Positions 44,644 to 52,542 of a stretch of DNA of 64,000 nucleotides are shown one piece after another. The first letter of the stretch is position 1. Each line of letters starts with the position of its first letter. The DNA is taken from contig NZ_JAPPRQ010000136.1 in the NCBI RefSeq assembly GCF_026719745.1, positions 1 through 64,000 of the forward strand, read 5' to 3'. The notes under the pieces were generated by a model. That model had not been told where the DNA came from. It did not search any database and saw only the letters and a program-made list of their open reading frames with translations. The translations under genes were made by a program, and so were the position numbers. This DNA is from Clostridium sp. ZS2-4. Lineage in GTDB: Bacteria; Bacillota; Clostridia; Clostridiales; Clostridiaceae.

Positions 44644-45507
44644 ATGAATGAAAAGTTTAATGAATATACATCTGCATCCATGAAAAAAGGGTCAAATAAC
44701 ATGTATGGTAATAATATTAAATTTAAAGATATAAATGTTAATAATATATTAGACTTAAATCCAAGAGATATATTAAATTGTTTATTATATAATAGAAAAG
44801 TTATATCTAATGAGGCTAAAAAATTACAGTATCAAATTTTACAATTGACAAATGAATTAAATTTAACAGTTAAACATTCTAAAAAAATTAAATTACAGAA
44901 AGAAATTAAAGATAGAAAAGAAGTTATTGATTCAATTAATGCAGCATTAAATAAATGGGCTTTAAATAAGTATAGTGATATTAAAAATATAATTAGAGAA
45001 ACATTGGAACAGTCAAGCAATCCATCGGAAGAAGAATTAAAGAATATGGTTATTAAAATAGAAAAAATGATGACTGACCCCAAATATATATCTACTCCTG
45101 TAAAAAAAATTATATATATAATCCTTAAACAGCATGAAAAAGATAATAGTTATAATGAAGTGAATTTGCCTGTAGAAATACAACAGGAAATATCAAAATC
45201 TGAAAAAAAGAATATTTATAATCAGAGAGATTATGAAATTGAAAATATAGAGGAAACTATAATTCCTACAGAAATATTAAATAAGTTGCCTCAAAATTCT
45301 TCAAATAACAATGTTAAGGTTAGTATGTTTTATGCTTCAATAGATGGAGGGATAGGGGGAGATAAATTAGGTAATGAATCATTTAAAGTAATTTTATTAA
45401 AGGCTTTGGATTTGATGTCAAAACTTTTATATGGAACTTTACAAAATCAAATTACAGAATTATATGAAGAGATTGATAAGAATAATAGTAACAAAAGATA
45501 TCATTAA
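44644..45507 (+). CDS. Hypothetical protein, 287 aa
   Basis: Not recognised. A Lys/Asn-rich, largely helical cytoplasmic protein without signal peptide or membrane segments. Residues about 45-110 look coiled coil (ISNEAKKLQYQILQLTNELN; KIKLQKEIKDRKEVIDSINA); a Gly-rich spot (DGGIGGDKLG) precedes the C-terminal helix. AAGGAGG lies eight bases before the ATG and base composition matches the neighbours, so the gene looks genuine. It is separated from the upstream kinase gene by two terminators and may form a unit with the following exchanger, though the 67-base gap has no clear signals. Confidence 0.75.
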   Translation: MNEKFNEYTSASMKKGSNNMYGNNIKFKDINVNNILDLNPRDILNCLLYNRKVISNEAKKLQYQILQLTNELNLTVKHSKKIKLQKEIKDRKEVIDSINAALNKWALNKYSDIKNIIRETLEQSSNPSEEELKNMVIKIEKMMTDPKYISTPVKKIIYIILKQHEKDNSYNEVNLPVEIQQEISKSEKKNIYNQRDYEIENIEETIIPTEILNKLPQNSSNNNVKVSMFYASIDGGIGGDKLGNESFKVILLKALDLMSKLLYGTLQNQITELYEEIDKNNSNKRYH

Positions 45508-45582
45508 TATTTAAATAGTAACAACTTTCATTATGAAAACATAAAATGACATGGACTAATAAGTTTGGAATGGATGAATATT

Positions 45583-46632
45583 ATGAAAAAGCTATATGTT
45601 TTTATAATGATATCTATAGTATTTATGTTTATAAATACCTCTTCAAGTTTGATAAATACCATAATATATTCTATAGCGGTAATACCTGTTGCTATTTTAC
45701 TGGGGGAGCTTACTTCAAAAATTTCTGAATATATTGGAGAAAAACGAGGAGGTCTTTTAGCAGCAACCATAGGAAATTTTCCAGAGCTTATGATGGGAAT
45801 GTGGTCCGTGAGTTTTGGAATGCTACCTATGGTTAAATCAGCATTAATAGGATCTATTGTAAGTAATATGCTTTTAGTTCTTGGAATATCAATTTTTATT
45901 GGAGGTATAAAGTATAAAGAACAAACTTTTAATAAAATAATAGCAAGAACTAATTTTAATATGTTTCTTTTAGCTATGTCTGCTATGGTAATAATGGCAT
46001 CTTTAAATGGATATAGTAAGATTCAATTAAATACTTTAATATCTATAAGTATAAAGGTTTCAGCAGTGCTTATTGCTGTATATGTACTGGGACTTATATT
46101 TTCTTTATATACTCATAGCAACCTTTTTGTAATAAGTGAAAAAAAGGAGGAGTATCTTAAGAAGACAGATGCAAAGTATAAAAACATATTAATACTTGAA
46201 ATAATAGTAAGTTCTGCACTTCTGTTTTTCATTAGTGAAAAACTTATATCTAATATTAAACACATGGTTGATTATTATAATTTATCTCAAGAATTTATAG
46301 GGATAATTCTAATACCTATACTTGGAAATATAGGTGAAAATGTTTCAGCCATTATGTGTGCTGCACAAAATAGAGTAAATATGAGTGTAGAGATAGCCAT
46401 AGGATCAAGTATCCAAATAGCTCTTTTTGTAACTCCTCTTCTTGTAATATTTTCATATTTTATGGGAATGAAAATGACTTTTGTTTTTAGTAATTTTCAG
46501 ATACTAATGAGTGGAATAGCGGTAGGTATGTCTTTTTTCGTATTTCAAGATGGAAAAACATACTGGCTTGAGGGAGCAATTTTAATAGCTATATATGCAA
46601 TGATTACAATGGCATATTATTATTTGGTATGA
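45583..46632 (+). CDS. Calcium/cation exchanger (CaxA-type)
   Basis: A membrane protein of about 349 residues with about eleven helices in two homologous halves, each bearing the exchanger motif: GNFPELMMG in the first and GNIGENVSAIM in the second, with the conserved Glu that binds the cation. This places it in the Ca2+:cation antiporter superfamily, probably exporting Ca2+ in exchange for H+. The start is uncertain: ATG at 45574 or 45583, both with weak GGA-type ribosome sites; I give the second, which starts right at the first helix (MKKLYVFIMISIVF). Confidence 0.85.
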   Translation: MKKLYVFIMISIVFMFINTSSSLINTIIYSIAVIPVAILLGELTSKISEYIGEKRGGLLAATIGNFPELMMGMWSVSFGMLPMVKSALIGSIVSNMLLVLGISIFIGGIKYKEQTFNKIIARTNFNMFLLAMSAMVIMASLNGYSKIQLNTLISISIKVSAVLIAVYVLGLIFSLYTHSNLFVISEKKEEYLKKTDAKYKNILILEIIVSSALLFFISEKLISNIKHMVDYYNLSQEFIGIILIPILGNIGENVSAIMCAAQNRVNMSVEIAIGSSIQIALFVTPLLVIFSYFMGMKMTFVFSNFQILMSGIAVGMSFFVFQDGKTYWLEGAILIAIYAMITMAYYYLV

Positions 46633-46685
46633 AAATAGTTTGTTTTTAATATATTTATTATGATATCAAGTATCAAGGTGATAAA

Positions 46686-47015
46686 GTGGGGCATAGAAAA
46701 GTAATTGAAACTTATTATACAGATGTTAATAATCTTACAGATTTGCTTGGAAAATTAGTTAGTTCATATAGATTGTTAATTGGTGCTGCAGACGAGCTAA
46801 ACAAAATTGCTTTATCAAGAAAAAGTGATGTTAGAGATGCATTAAAGAGAGCTGAGAAGCTAGGGGAAACTATAGATGATCTTATAAAAATATTAGATGA
46901 TGCCAGCTTTAACTATGGGGCATATTGTCAGTTTAAATCAGATTTTATAAAAGAAAAGATGAATGTTGACCATATTGTAACTGAAATACAAGAGGAGTTG
47001 AGCTTTAGAGAATAA
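46686..47015 (+). CDS. Hypothetical helical protein, 109 aa
   Basis: Not recognised. An all-helical small protein (VNNLTDLLGKLVSSYRLLIG; RDALKRAEKLGETIDDLIKI) with neither cysteine clusters nor membrane segments; the heptad pattern suggests a helical bundle. The start is GTG with AAGGTGAT upstream. It follows the exchanger gene by 53 bases on the same strand and converges on the phosphatidylserine synthase gene. Confidence 0.7.
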   Translation: MGHRKVIETYYTDVNNLTDLLGKLVSSYRLLIGAADELNKIALSRKSDVRDALKRAEKLGETIDDLIKILDDASFNYGAYCQFKSDFIKEKMNVDHIVTEIQEELSFRE

Positions 47016-47045
47016 AAAGTGTGATAGTTGTATCACACTTTTTTT
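47014..47045. terminator. Bidirectional terminator before pssA
   Basis: AAAAAGTGTGAT/ATCACACTTTTT with a 6-base loop; both stop codons touch the hairpin, and the last pssA codons are within it. Confidence 0.9.
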
Positions 47046-47554
47046 ATCCTTACTTTGCTTACCATAAGATAAGATAGCAAAATCATTATTAAGCCAGTTC
47101 TCACAATATGAGTTGTATTGTTAAGAGTTAAAAAAGAATATAATGCCATAAACATTCCAGCTGCAGTTATAGGAATTCCCATAAATTCGCCGTCGAAGTT
47201 TGTACAATTATATCGAGCAAGTCTGTATGCACCACATAAAGGAAATATTAAAGCTAATAAGTAGCCATTAAGACCTAAGTCCATAAAATTATACAAATTA
47301 AAAACTAAAAGTGAAGGTGCAACTCCAAAAGAAACCAGATCTGCTAAGGAATCTAATTCTTTGCCAAGGTCACTTACAACATTCAAGTATCTGGCAATAC
47401 GTCCATCATACCTATCCATAATACATGCTAATAATATAAAAATACAAGCTAATTGATAACTACCCTGAAATGTCATTATTAATGATATTAGTCCACATGA
47501 TAGATTACCTAAAGTAAAAAGATTTGGCAGTGCATTTTTTGCTAATTTTGCCAT
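47033..47554 (-). CDS. pssA: CDP-diacylglycerol-serine O-phosphatidyltransferase
   Basis: Makes phosphatidylserine from CDP-diacylglycerol and serine in the membrane. The 173-residue protein has about six helices and the complete CDP-alcohol phosphotransferase motif from Asp50 to Asp72 (DG, 2 residues, AR, 8 residues, G, 3, D, 3, D). NALPNLFTLGNLSCGLISLI at the N-terminus is typical of the firmicute PssA type. It is short but normal for this group. AGGAGTG is eight bases before the ATG. No psd gene is adjacent. Confidence 0.92.
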   Translation of the reverse strand: MAKLAKNALPNLFTLGNLSCGLISLIMTFQGSYQLACIFILLACIMDRYDGRIARYLNVVSDLGKELDSLADLVSFGVAPSLLVFNLYNFMDLGLNGYLLALIFPLCGAYRLARYNCTNFDGEFMGIPITAAGMFMALYSFLTLNNTTHIVRTGLIMILLSYLMVSKVRIKKV

Positions 47555-47598
47555 TAAAATATCACTCCTAAATATTAATCCGTAAAAATATATACTTA

Positions 47599-47622
47599 CT
47601 ACAATATTATATAATATTGTAG
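47599..47622. other. 24-bp perfect palindrome between divergent genes
   Basis: CTACAATATTAT followed directly by its exact inverse, so no loop. It lies between pssA (minus) and the CBS gene (plus) and contains overlapping -10-like TATAAT on both strands. It could be an operator for a dimeric regulator or a shared promoter core. Confidence 0.45.
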
Positions 47623-47722
47623 ATAAATGGTTAAGAGTAAAATATAAAAATTTATAAAAAATTAATATTTCGTAAATATAAAATAGACACTCTGGTTAAA
47701 ATATATAAAGGAGGTGTCTTAT

Positions 47723-48151
47723 ATGAAAATAAAAGATATAATGACTAAAACAGTTGCAAGCATAAATGCTGAGGATACTGTAGAACGTGCAGCTCAACTT
47801 ATGAAGGAATATGATATTGGATCTGTTCCAGTATGTAATGGAGAAGAGGTTATTGGAATAATAACAGATAGAGATATTGCGCTTAGGGCTGGGGCAGAAG
47901 GAGCAAATGTAAACAATGAGAAAGTTAGAGGTATAATGACTTCTAATCCAGTTTTAGGTACACCAGATATGGAAGTTCATGAGGCTTCAAGAATAATGAG
48001 CGAGAGACAAATAAGAAGACTTCCTGTAGTAGAAAATAATCATTTGATTGGTATAGTATCTTTAGGAGATTTAGCTGTGGAACCACATTTTACAGAAGAA
48101 GCAGGAGAAGCTTTGACTAATATATCTGAACCATGTAGTCCTACTTTATAA
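47723..48151 (+). CDS. CBS-pair domain protein
   Basis: A 142-residue soluble protein consisting of two CBS motifs: KIKDIMTKTVASINAEDTVE with GIITDRDIALR, and VRGIMTSNPVLGTPDMEVHE with GIVSLGDLAVE. CBS pairs bind adenosine nucleotides and act as energy sensors; stand-alone pairs of this size are common in spore formers and have no assigned target. AAGGAGGTG precedes the ATG. It is monocistronic, with a terminator about 60 bases after the stop. Confidence 0.92.
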   Translation: MKIKDIMTKTVASINAEDTVERAAQLMKEYDIGSVPVCNGEEVIGIITDRDIALRAGAEGANVNNEKVRGIMTSNPVLGTPDMEVHEASRIMSERQIRRLPVVENNHLIGIVSLGDLAVEPHFTEEAGEALTNISEPCSPTL

Positions 48152-48208
48152 AATTAAATAGAAAATAGATAAGAAATATAAGAATAGATATTATAAATGA
48201 AATTCGAT

Positions 48209-48255
48209 AAAAATAGAACAGTATTATGCATAATTAGCATTACTGTTCTATTTTT
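48209..48255 (+). terminator. Terminator after the CBS gene
   Basis: A perfect 15-bp stem, AAAAATAGAACAGTA with its inverse, ending in a T run. Confidence 0.9.
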
Positions 48256-48365
48256 GTAAAATTTTATTTATGTAGTCTTAGTTGTCAATTATAACTAATT
48301 CAAGGTATAATAAACTAAATGAAGGCTAATTTTATAGAATCGGTTAATTTAATTGGGAGGTTAAC

Positions 48366-49256
48366 ATGGATAAAGTTAAGTTTATATACAATCCATTCTC
48401 AGGAGAAAACACTATATTGGATGATCTTGATACAGTAATTAAAGTGCATCAAAAGTATGATTATCTAGTTGTACCTTTTAGAATAAGCAAAGATTATGAA
48501 CTCAGAGATGCTTTCAGAGAAATTGATGATACATATAAATATATTCTTATAGCTGGTGGAGACGGTACTGTAGATAATGTTGCAAATATAATGAAAGAAT
48601 TAGACATAGAGTTGCCTATTGCAATACTTCCAGTAGGAACTGCAAATGATTTTGCAAAGTTTATAGGTATGCCTGCTGATGTAGAACAAGCCTGTGAACA
48701 AATATTACAAAGTCAGGTTGAAAGTTTAGATATAGGTAGGATAAATGATAAATATTTTATTAATGTTGCCAGTACAGGACTTTTTACAGATGTATCTCAA
48801 AAAACAGATGTAAATCTTAAAAATACCATAGGCAAACTTGCTTATTATGTTAAAGGAATAGAGCAAATACCTAATTTTAGAAAGCTTAAAATAAAAGTAA
48901 ATTCAGCACATATGGTTTTTGAAGGTGATATGTATTTGATGATGATATTTAACGGTCAAACAGCAGGAAACTTTAAATTTGCCTATAAAGCTGATGTTGA
49001 AGATGGTATGTTGGATGTAATTATAATAAAAGCTGGAATGATAAAGGACATAATATCTTTATTTGTTAAAATGGTAAGAGGTGAGCATTTAGAAGGTGCT
49101 AAGGGATTAATTTATTTTAAAACAGATAAGCTACATATAGAATGTAATGAAGGAATTGTTACAGATATTGATGGTGAGAGAGGTCCTGATTTTCCTGTTG
49201 ACATAGAATGTATACAGGGTGGTCTTAAGGTTTTGGGAGTAAAATCTAAAAAATAA
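48366..49256 (+). CDS. Lipid kinase, diacylglycerol kinase/YegS family
   Basis: A 296-residue member of the DAGK_cat family, phosphorylating diacylglycerol or a related lipid at the membrane. It has FIYNPFSGEN at the N-terminus, the nucleotide-binding loop IAGGDGTVDNVANIM (from about residue 61), and LPVGTANDFAKFIG, all intact. Length is normal. GGGAGG lies five to six bases before the ATG. The downstream membrane-protein gene is about 70 bases away on the same strand. Confidence 0.92.
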   Translation: MDKVKFIYNPFSGENTILDDLDTVIKVHQKYDYLVVPFRISKDYELRDAFREIDDTYKYILIAGGDGTVDNVANIMKELDIELPIAILPVGTANDFAKFIGMPADVEQACEQILQSQVESLDIGRINDKYFINVASTGLFTDVSQKTDVNLKNTIGKLAYYVKGIEQIPNFRKLKIKVNSAHMVFEGDMYLMMIFNGQTAGNFKFAYKADVEDGMLDVIIIKAGMIKDIISLFVKMVRGEHLEGAKGLIYFKTDKLHIECNEGIVTDIDGERGPDFPVDIECIQGGLKVLGVKSKK

Positions 49257-49324
49257 AAAAACATGAATAATTACGAATGAAATGAAATAATTATTAATAA
49301 AAGCAATTAAATGGAGAAGGAAAT

Positions 49325-49975
49325 TTGAAAATTTATATTTATCTTTTATTAATAATGTTTATGTTCATTGTAATATATGAAGGTTTTAAGAAAAATAATA
49401 GATATTGCCCAATTAAAATGAAAATTTTATGTACTATTGCTTTGAGTGGAATGCTATTAAGATATTTAGTAATGCTTTTAATGGTCATAGTACAAAATAT
49501 TAGATACTTATATTTGTTGAAACCATTATATTTTCTAAATTTTATATGTGTACCTATGATAGCTTTTATTATATTTTATATATTAATAAGAAATGATAAG
49601 ATTAATTTTTCTTATATGCTTTTTATTAGTGGGTTATTAGGGTGTTTTTATATTTTTTTTCTTTACAAATGTCCTGTTACCTTGAAGGTTCATGCATATT
49701 ATGGATATTTTATAGAAATAATGAAAATACCGTATGCATATGTGATTTATATGCTTTTTAACGTGTGTGTCATAATTTTTGCGGTGAATCTTTATAACAA
49801 AAATGTGAACAAAAAAGGACTTTCCTTAGTTATACTCTCTGCTAGTATTTTAATAATTGAAGCAATTTTGATTTTTGTGGGAAAAGAAGTGTTCTTAAAT
49901 ATAGCTATAAGTGATATATTATGGATAATATCCTTAAATTATTCAGTAAATAAATTAAAAAAATCAGGTAGATAA
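49325..49975 (+). CDS. Hypothetical integral membrane protein, 216 aa
   Basis: Not recognised. About seven hydrophobic helices (for example IYIYLLLIMFMFIVIY, MIAFIIFYILI, VILSASILIIEAILIFVG) separated by short basic loops, without motifs of a known transporter; the arrangement recalls sensor-type membrane domains, but no output domain is attached. The start is TTG with GGAGAAGG upstream, so the exact N-terminus is less certain. It ends base-to-base against the converging radical SAM gene. Confidence 0.75.
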   Translation: MKIYIYLLLIMFMFIVIYEGFKKNNRYCPIKMKILCTIALSGMLLRYLVMLLMVIVQNIRYLYLLKPLYFLNFICVPMIAFIIFYILIRNDKINFSYMLFISGLLGCFYIFFLYKCPVTLKVHAYYGYFIEIMKIPYAYVIYMLFNVCVIIFAVNLYNKNVNKKGLSLVILSASILIIEAILIFVGKEVFLNIAISDILWIISLNYSVNKLKKSGR

Positions 49976-49994
49976 TTATCTATCTGATTTTTTT
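49957..49994. terminator. Zero-gap bidirectional terminator
   Basis: A 19-bp stem (one G-U wobble) centred exactly between the two stop codons (TAA|TTA at 49973-49978), with seven A before and seven T after. No unpaired loop is left unless the central pairs open. Confidence 0.9.
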
Positions 49995-51901
49995 GTTCTT
50001 TTATTGTTTTTAGTATTAGAGTTATTGTTTTTAGTATTACTTTTAACTGTATTATTTTTAGTATTATTTTTAGATTTATTTTTATTAGTTTTTTTCCTTG
50101 GAGGATTAGATGGTATTAAACAATTTTTACCAGAGCCTATTAAATCCTCTCTATGAGCTTTAATAAGAGCTTTCTTTACTATATTATAATTTTCTGGCTT
50201 ACTAAATTGAAGAAGAGCTCTTTGCATTGACTTTTCTTCATGGGTTTTTGGTATATAAACCTGTTCACCATTAAGAGGGTTTATACCAGTGTAATACATT
50301 GTAGTTGAAAGACTACCAGGAGTAGGATAAAAGTCTTGAACTTGTTCAGGTGCATGACCCATATTTTTTATATAAAGGGCAAGTTCAATTGCAACCTTCA
50401 AATCACTGCCAGGATGACTTGATATCAGATAAGGAACTAAAAATTGTTTTTTACCTAATTTATTGTTTATTTCAAAATATTTTTTTTCAAATTTTTCATA
50501 AACTTCATTTTGGGGTTTGCCCATTAGCCTAAGTACCTTATCATTTATATGTTCTGGGGCAACCTTTAATTGACCACTAATATGATGTTCGCATAATTCT
50601 CTGAAAAAGGTATTGTCCTTGTCCTCAATAAGGTAATCAAAACGTATTCCAGAACGAATAAATACTTTTTTTATTTTAGGAAGTTTTCTTACCTTTCTAA
50701 GTAAATCTAAGTACTCCCTATGACTCGCTTTTAAATTTTTACAGGGTTTAGGGAAAAGACACTGTTTATTTTTACATACTCCTCTTTCTTTTTGATCTTC
50801 ACAGGAGCTATGTCTAAAATTTGCAGTAGGGCCTCCCACATCATGAATATATCCTTTGAAGTCATCCAAAGTTGTCAAAAGCTTAGCTTCCTCAATAATT
50901 GATTCTTGACTTCTGTGTTGAATAGCTCTTCCTTGGTGAAAATTAAGAGCACAAAATGAACAACCTCCAAAGCATCCTCTATGACTTGTTATAGAAAATC
51001 TAACTTCGCGAATAGCTGGAATTCCACCTTTTGATTCATATATTGGATGATAAGTTCTAGTATATGGCAAGTCATAAACAATATCCATTTCGTCTTGAGT
51101 TAACAGCTCTTGAGGTTTATTCTGAACAATGTATCTATCGCCATGCTTTTGAATAATATTTTTGCCATTTATACTGTCTTGTTCAAAATATTCCAATTTA
51201 AAACTCTCAGCATAAGCTTTTTTATTTTCAACACACTCTTCAAAAGAAGGAACTTCCATATAATTATCAATATTGTCTAGAGTTTTTACTGAAAAAACTG
51301 TTCCATCAACATTGGTTATATTTTTAATATCCATACCATATTTTAATAAATTGGCTATTTGAGTGACTGTCTTTTCACCCATTCCATAAATTAATAAATC
51401 AGCTTTGGAATCTATTAAGATACTTCGTCTCAGTTTATCATCCCAGTAATCATAGTGAACGAAACGTCTGAGACTAGCTTCTATACCTCCTATTATTATA
51501 GGAACTCCTTTATAGGCTTCACGGGCTTTGCTGCAGTATACAATAATGGCTCTATCAGGTCTATGACCTGTTTCACCACCAGGAGAAAATAAATCTGTGC
51601 TACGTTTCTTTTTGGCAGCAGTATAATGATTAACCATAGAATCCATATTGCCAGAGTTTATAAGAAAGCCATATTTAGGCTTTCCTAGAATTCTAAAAGC
51701 CTCTACATCTTGCCAATTAGGTTGAGAGATAATACCAACTGTAAAGCCTTCATTTTCCAAGGTGCGTCCTATTACTGCAGTACCAAAGGAAGGATGATCA
51801 ACATATGCATCTCCAGTTATTATGATGAAATCCAATTGATCTATATTGAGTTCTTTTAAATCTTTCTTGCTTATGGGTAAAAATTGTTTGTTTAATTTCA
51901 T
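49976..51901 (-). CDS. YgiQ family radical SAM protein
   Basis: A 641-residue radical SAM enzyme of unknown reaction. The [4Fe-4S] cluster motif is [16 protein letters not shown] within [11 protein letters not shown]; the YgiQ N-terminal domain is present ([39 protein letters not shown]), and [18 protein letters not shown] lies in the C-terminal half of the barrel. The last 40 residues are a Lys/Asn repeat tail ([19 protein letters not shown]) encoded by imperfect tandem repeats at about 49995-50080. I chose the ATG at 51901, nine bases after GGAGGG, over a longer reading. Confidence 0.92.
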   Translation of the reverse strand: MKLNKQFLPISKKDLKELNIDQLDFIIITGDAYVDHPSFGTAVIGRTLENEGFTVGIISQPNWQDVEAFRILGKPKYGFLINSGNMDSMVNHYTAAKKKRSTDLFSPGGETGHRPDRAIIVYCSKAREAYKGVPIIIGGIEASLRRFVHYDYWDDKLRRSILIDSKADLLIYGMGEKTVTQIANLLKYGMDIKNITNVDGTVFSVKTLDNIDNYMEVPSFEECVENKKAYAESFKLEYFEQDSINGKNIIQKHGDRYIVQNKPQELLTQDEMDIVYDLPYTRTYHPIYESKGGIPAIREVRFSITSHRGCFGGCSFCALNFHQGRAIQHRSQESIIEEAKLLTTLDDFKGYIHDVGGPTANFRHSSCEDQKERGVCKNKQCLFPKPCKNLKASHREYLDLLRKVRKLPKIKKVFIRSGIRFDYLIEDKDNTFFRELCEHHISGQLKVAPEHINDKVLRLMGKPQNEVYEKFEKKYFEINNKLGKKQFLVPYLISSHPGSDLKVAIELALYIKNMGHAPEQVQDFYPTPGSLSTTMYYTGINPLNGEQVYIPKTHEEKSMQRALLQFSKPENYNIVKKALIKAHREDLIGSGKNCLIPSNPPRKKTNKNKSKNNTKNNTVKSNTKNNNSNTKNNKRTKKSDR

Positions 51902-51964
51902 AAAAAGTATCCCTCCAAATCTAGTAATAATATTAACATAATGAAGAAAAAATATAAACAATAT

Positions 51965-52158
51965 AAGAAAAGTACGATGAACTTTTCTTTAGTAACCAGA
52001 TACCAGTAACCAGTAGCCAGTTAAGGAGGATTTTCTTTCAGTGGTAAGAAAATCTTTCAATTAAATAAAAAAGACAAAAAACTAGCAAATCAATATTTAC
52101 TGGTCACTGGTCACTGGCTACTGGTCACTATAAATAAAATTGCATAGCAATTTTATTT
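51965..52158. repeat. Heptad palindromic element, core type A
   Basis: Left hairpin, slightly decayed (AAGAAAAGT/ACTTTTCTT, 51965-51989); arm AGTAACC, AGATACC, AGTAACC, AGTAGCC, AGT; core GGAGGATTTTCTTTC and TAAGAAAATCTTTC as at 14489; inverse arm ACTGGTC, ACTGGTC, ACTGGCT, ACTGGTC, ACT; right hairpin AAATAAAATTGC/GCAATTTTATTT (52132-52158). The promoter of the MgtE-like leader starts eight bases later. Confidence 0.87.
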
Positions 52159-52165
52159 TGGTGGG

Positions 52166-52193
52166 TTGCATTTTCAATAAAGTATAATATAAT
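52166..52193 (+). promoter_or_regulatory. Promoter of the MgtE-like leader
   Basis: TTGCAT, 16 bases, TATAAT, directly after the terminal hairpin of the repeat element. The same TTGCAT -35 stands in the same place before tyrS. Confidence 0.7.
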
Positions 52194-52199
52194 TTATAG

Positions 52200-52295
52200 T
52201 GAAGAGAAATATTATCTGGTCTTTCAGGTAAGTTATTTTGAGCTAAGATAGAATTGTATTAGTGGAAAGATGAGCCTGAATGAAAGGCTTTTTTA
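52200..52295 (+). promoter_or_regulatory. Candidate attenuator upstream of the MgtE-like gene
   Basis: A weak terminator GAGCCT/AGGCTT with six or seven T (52272-52295) lies about 75 bases after the predicted start. CTTTCAGG (52221-52228) can pair with CCTGAA plus AAAG of the terminator, a plausible antiterminator. I compared it with the M-box and the yybP-ykoY element and found no convincing match. Confidence 0.45.
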
Positions 52296-52317
52296 TTTTG
52301 AAAAGAGGTGACAGTTA

Positions 52318-52452
52318 ATGGAAGGTGATCCCCTTAGGTGGAGGTCAAATAAAAATTTAAAATTGAATAATATATATGGAGGAAGCTACAAAGGAGGAAG
52401 TTTAGTGAATTTATTGAGTTTAGAGATTAGCTTAAGGGTTTTAGTGTATTAG
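52318..52452 (+). CDS. Putative 44-aa leader peptide before the MgtE-like gene
   Basis: An ATG seven bases after AGAGGTG opens a 44-codon frame starting MEGDPLRWRSNKNLK and ending SLRVLVY. Its 3' third forms the left half of a 20-bp hairpin (52416-52477). An early acidic-proline segment followed by Arg residues resembles the enterobacterial MgtL leader (MEPDP...), whose ribosome-destabilising start senses low Mg2+. The similarity is short; that this is a regulatory leader is inference from position and strong ribosome site. Confidence 0.5.
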   Translation: MEGDPLRWRSNKNLKLNNIYGGSYKGGSLVNLLSLEISLRVLVY

Positions 52453-52477
52453 AACTTTTAAGCTAGTCTCTAAACTT
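52416..52477 (+). promoter_or_regulatory. Long hairpin overlapping the end of the leader frame
   Basis: About 20 bp pair (core GTTTAGAG.../...CTCTAAAC) around a 22-base loop that contains the leader stop codon. No T run follows, so it may control translation or processing. Ribosome position on the leader frame would open or close it. Confidence 0.5.
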
Positions 52478-52542
52478 GGAAAGCGACTATACTTTCTAAA
52501 CTTAGCATGGGTTTTCCTCTGTATATGAAGGGAGAAATATCC

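Noticed and set aside
52200-52500. M-box magnesium riboswitch before the MgtE-like gene
   Set aside because: CTTAGGTGGAGG resembles one M-box block, but the other conserved blocks and the long closing helix are missing.
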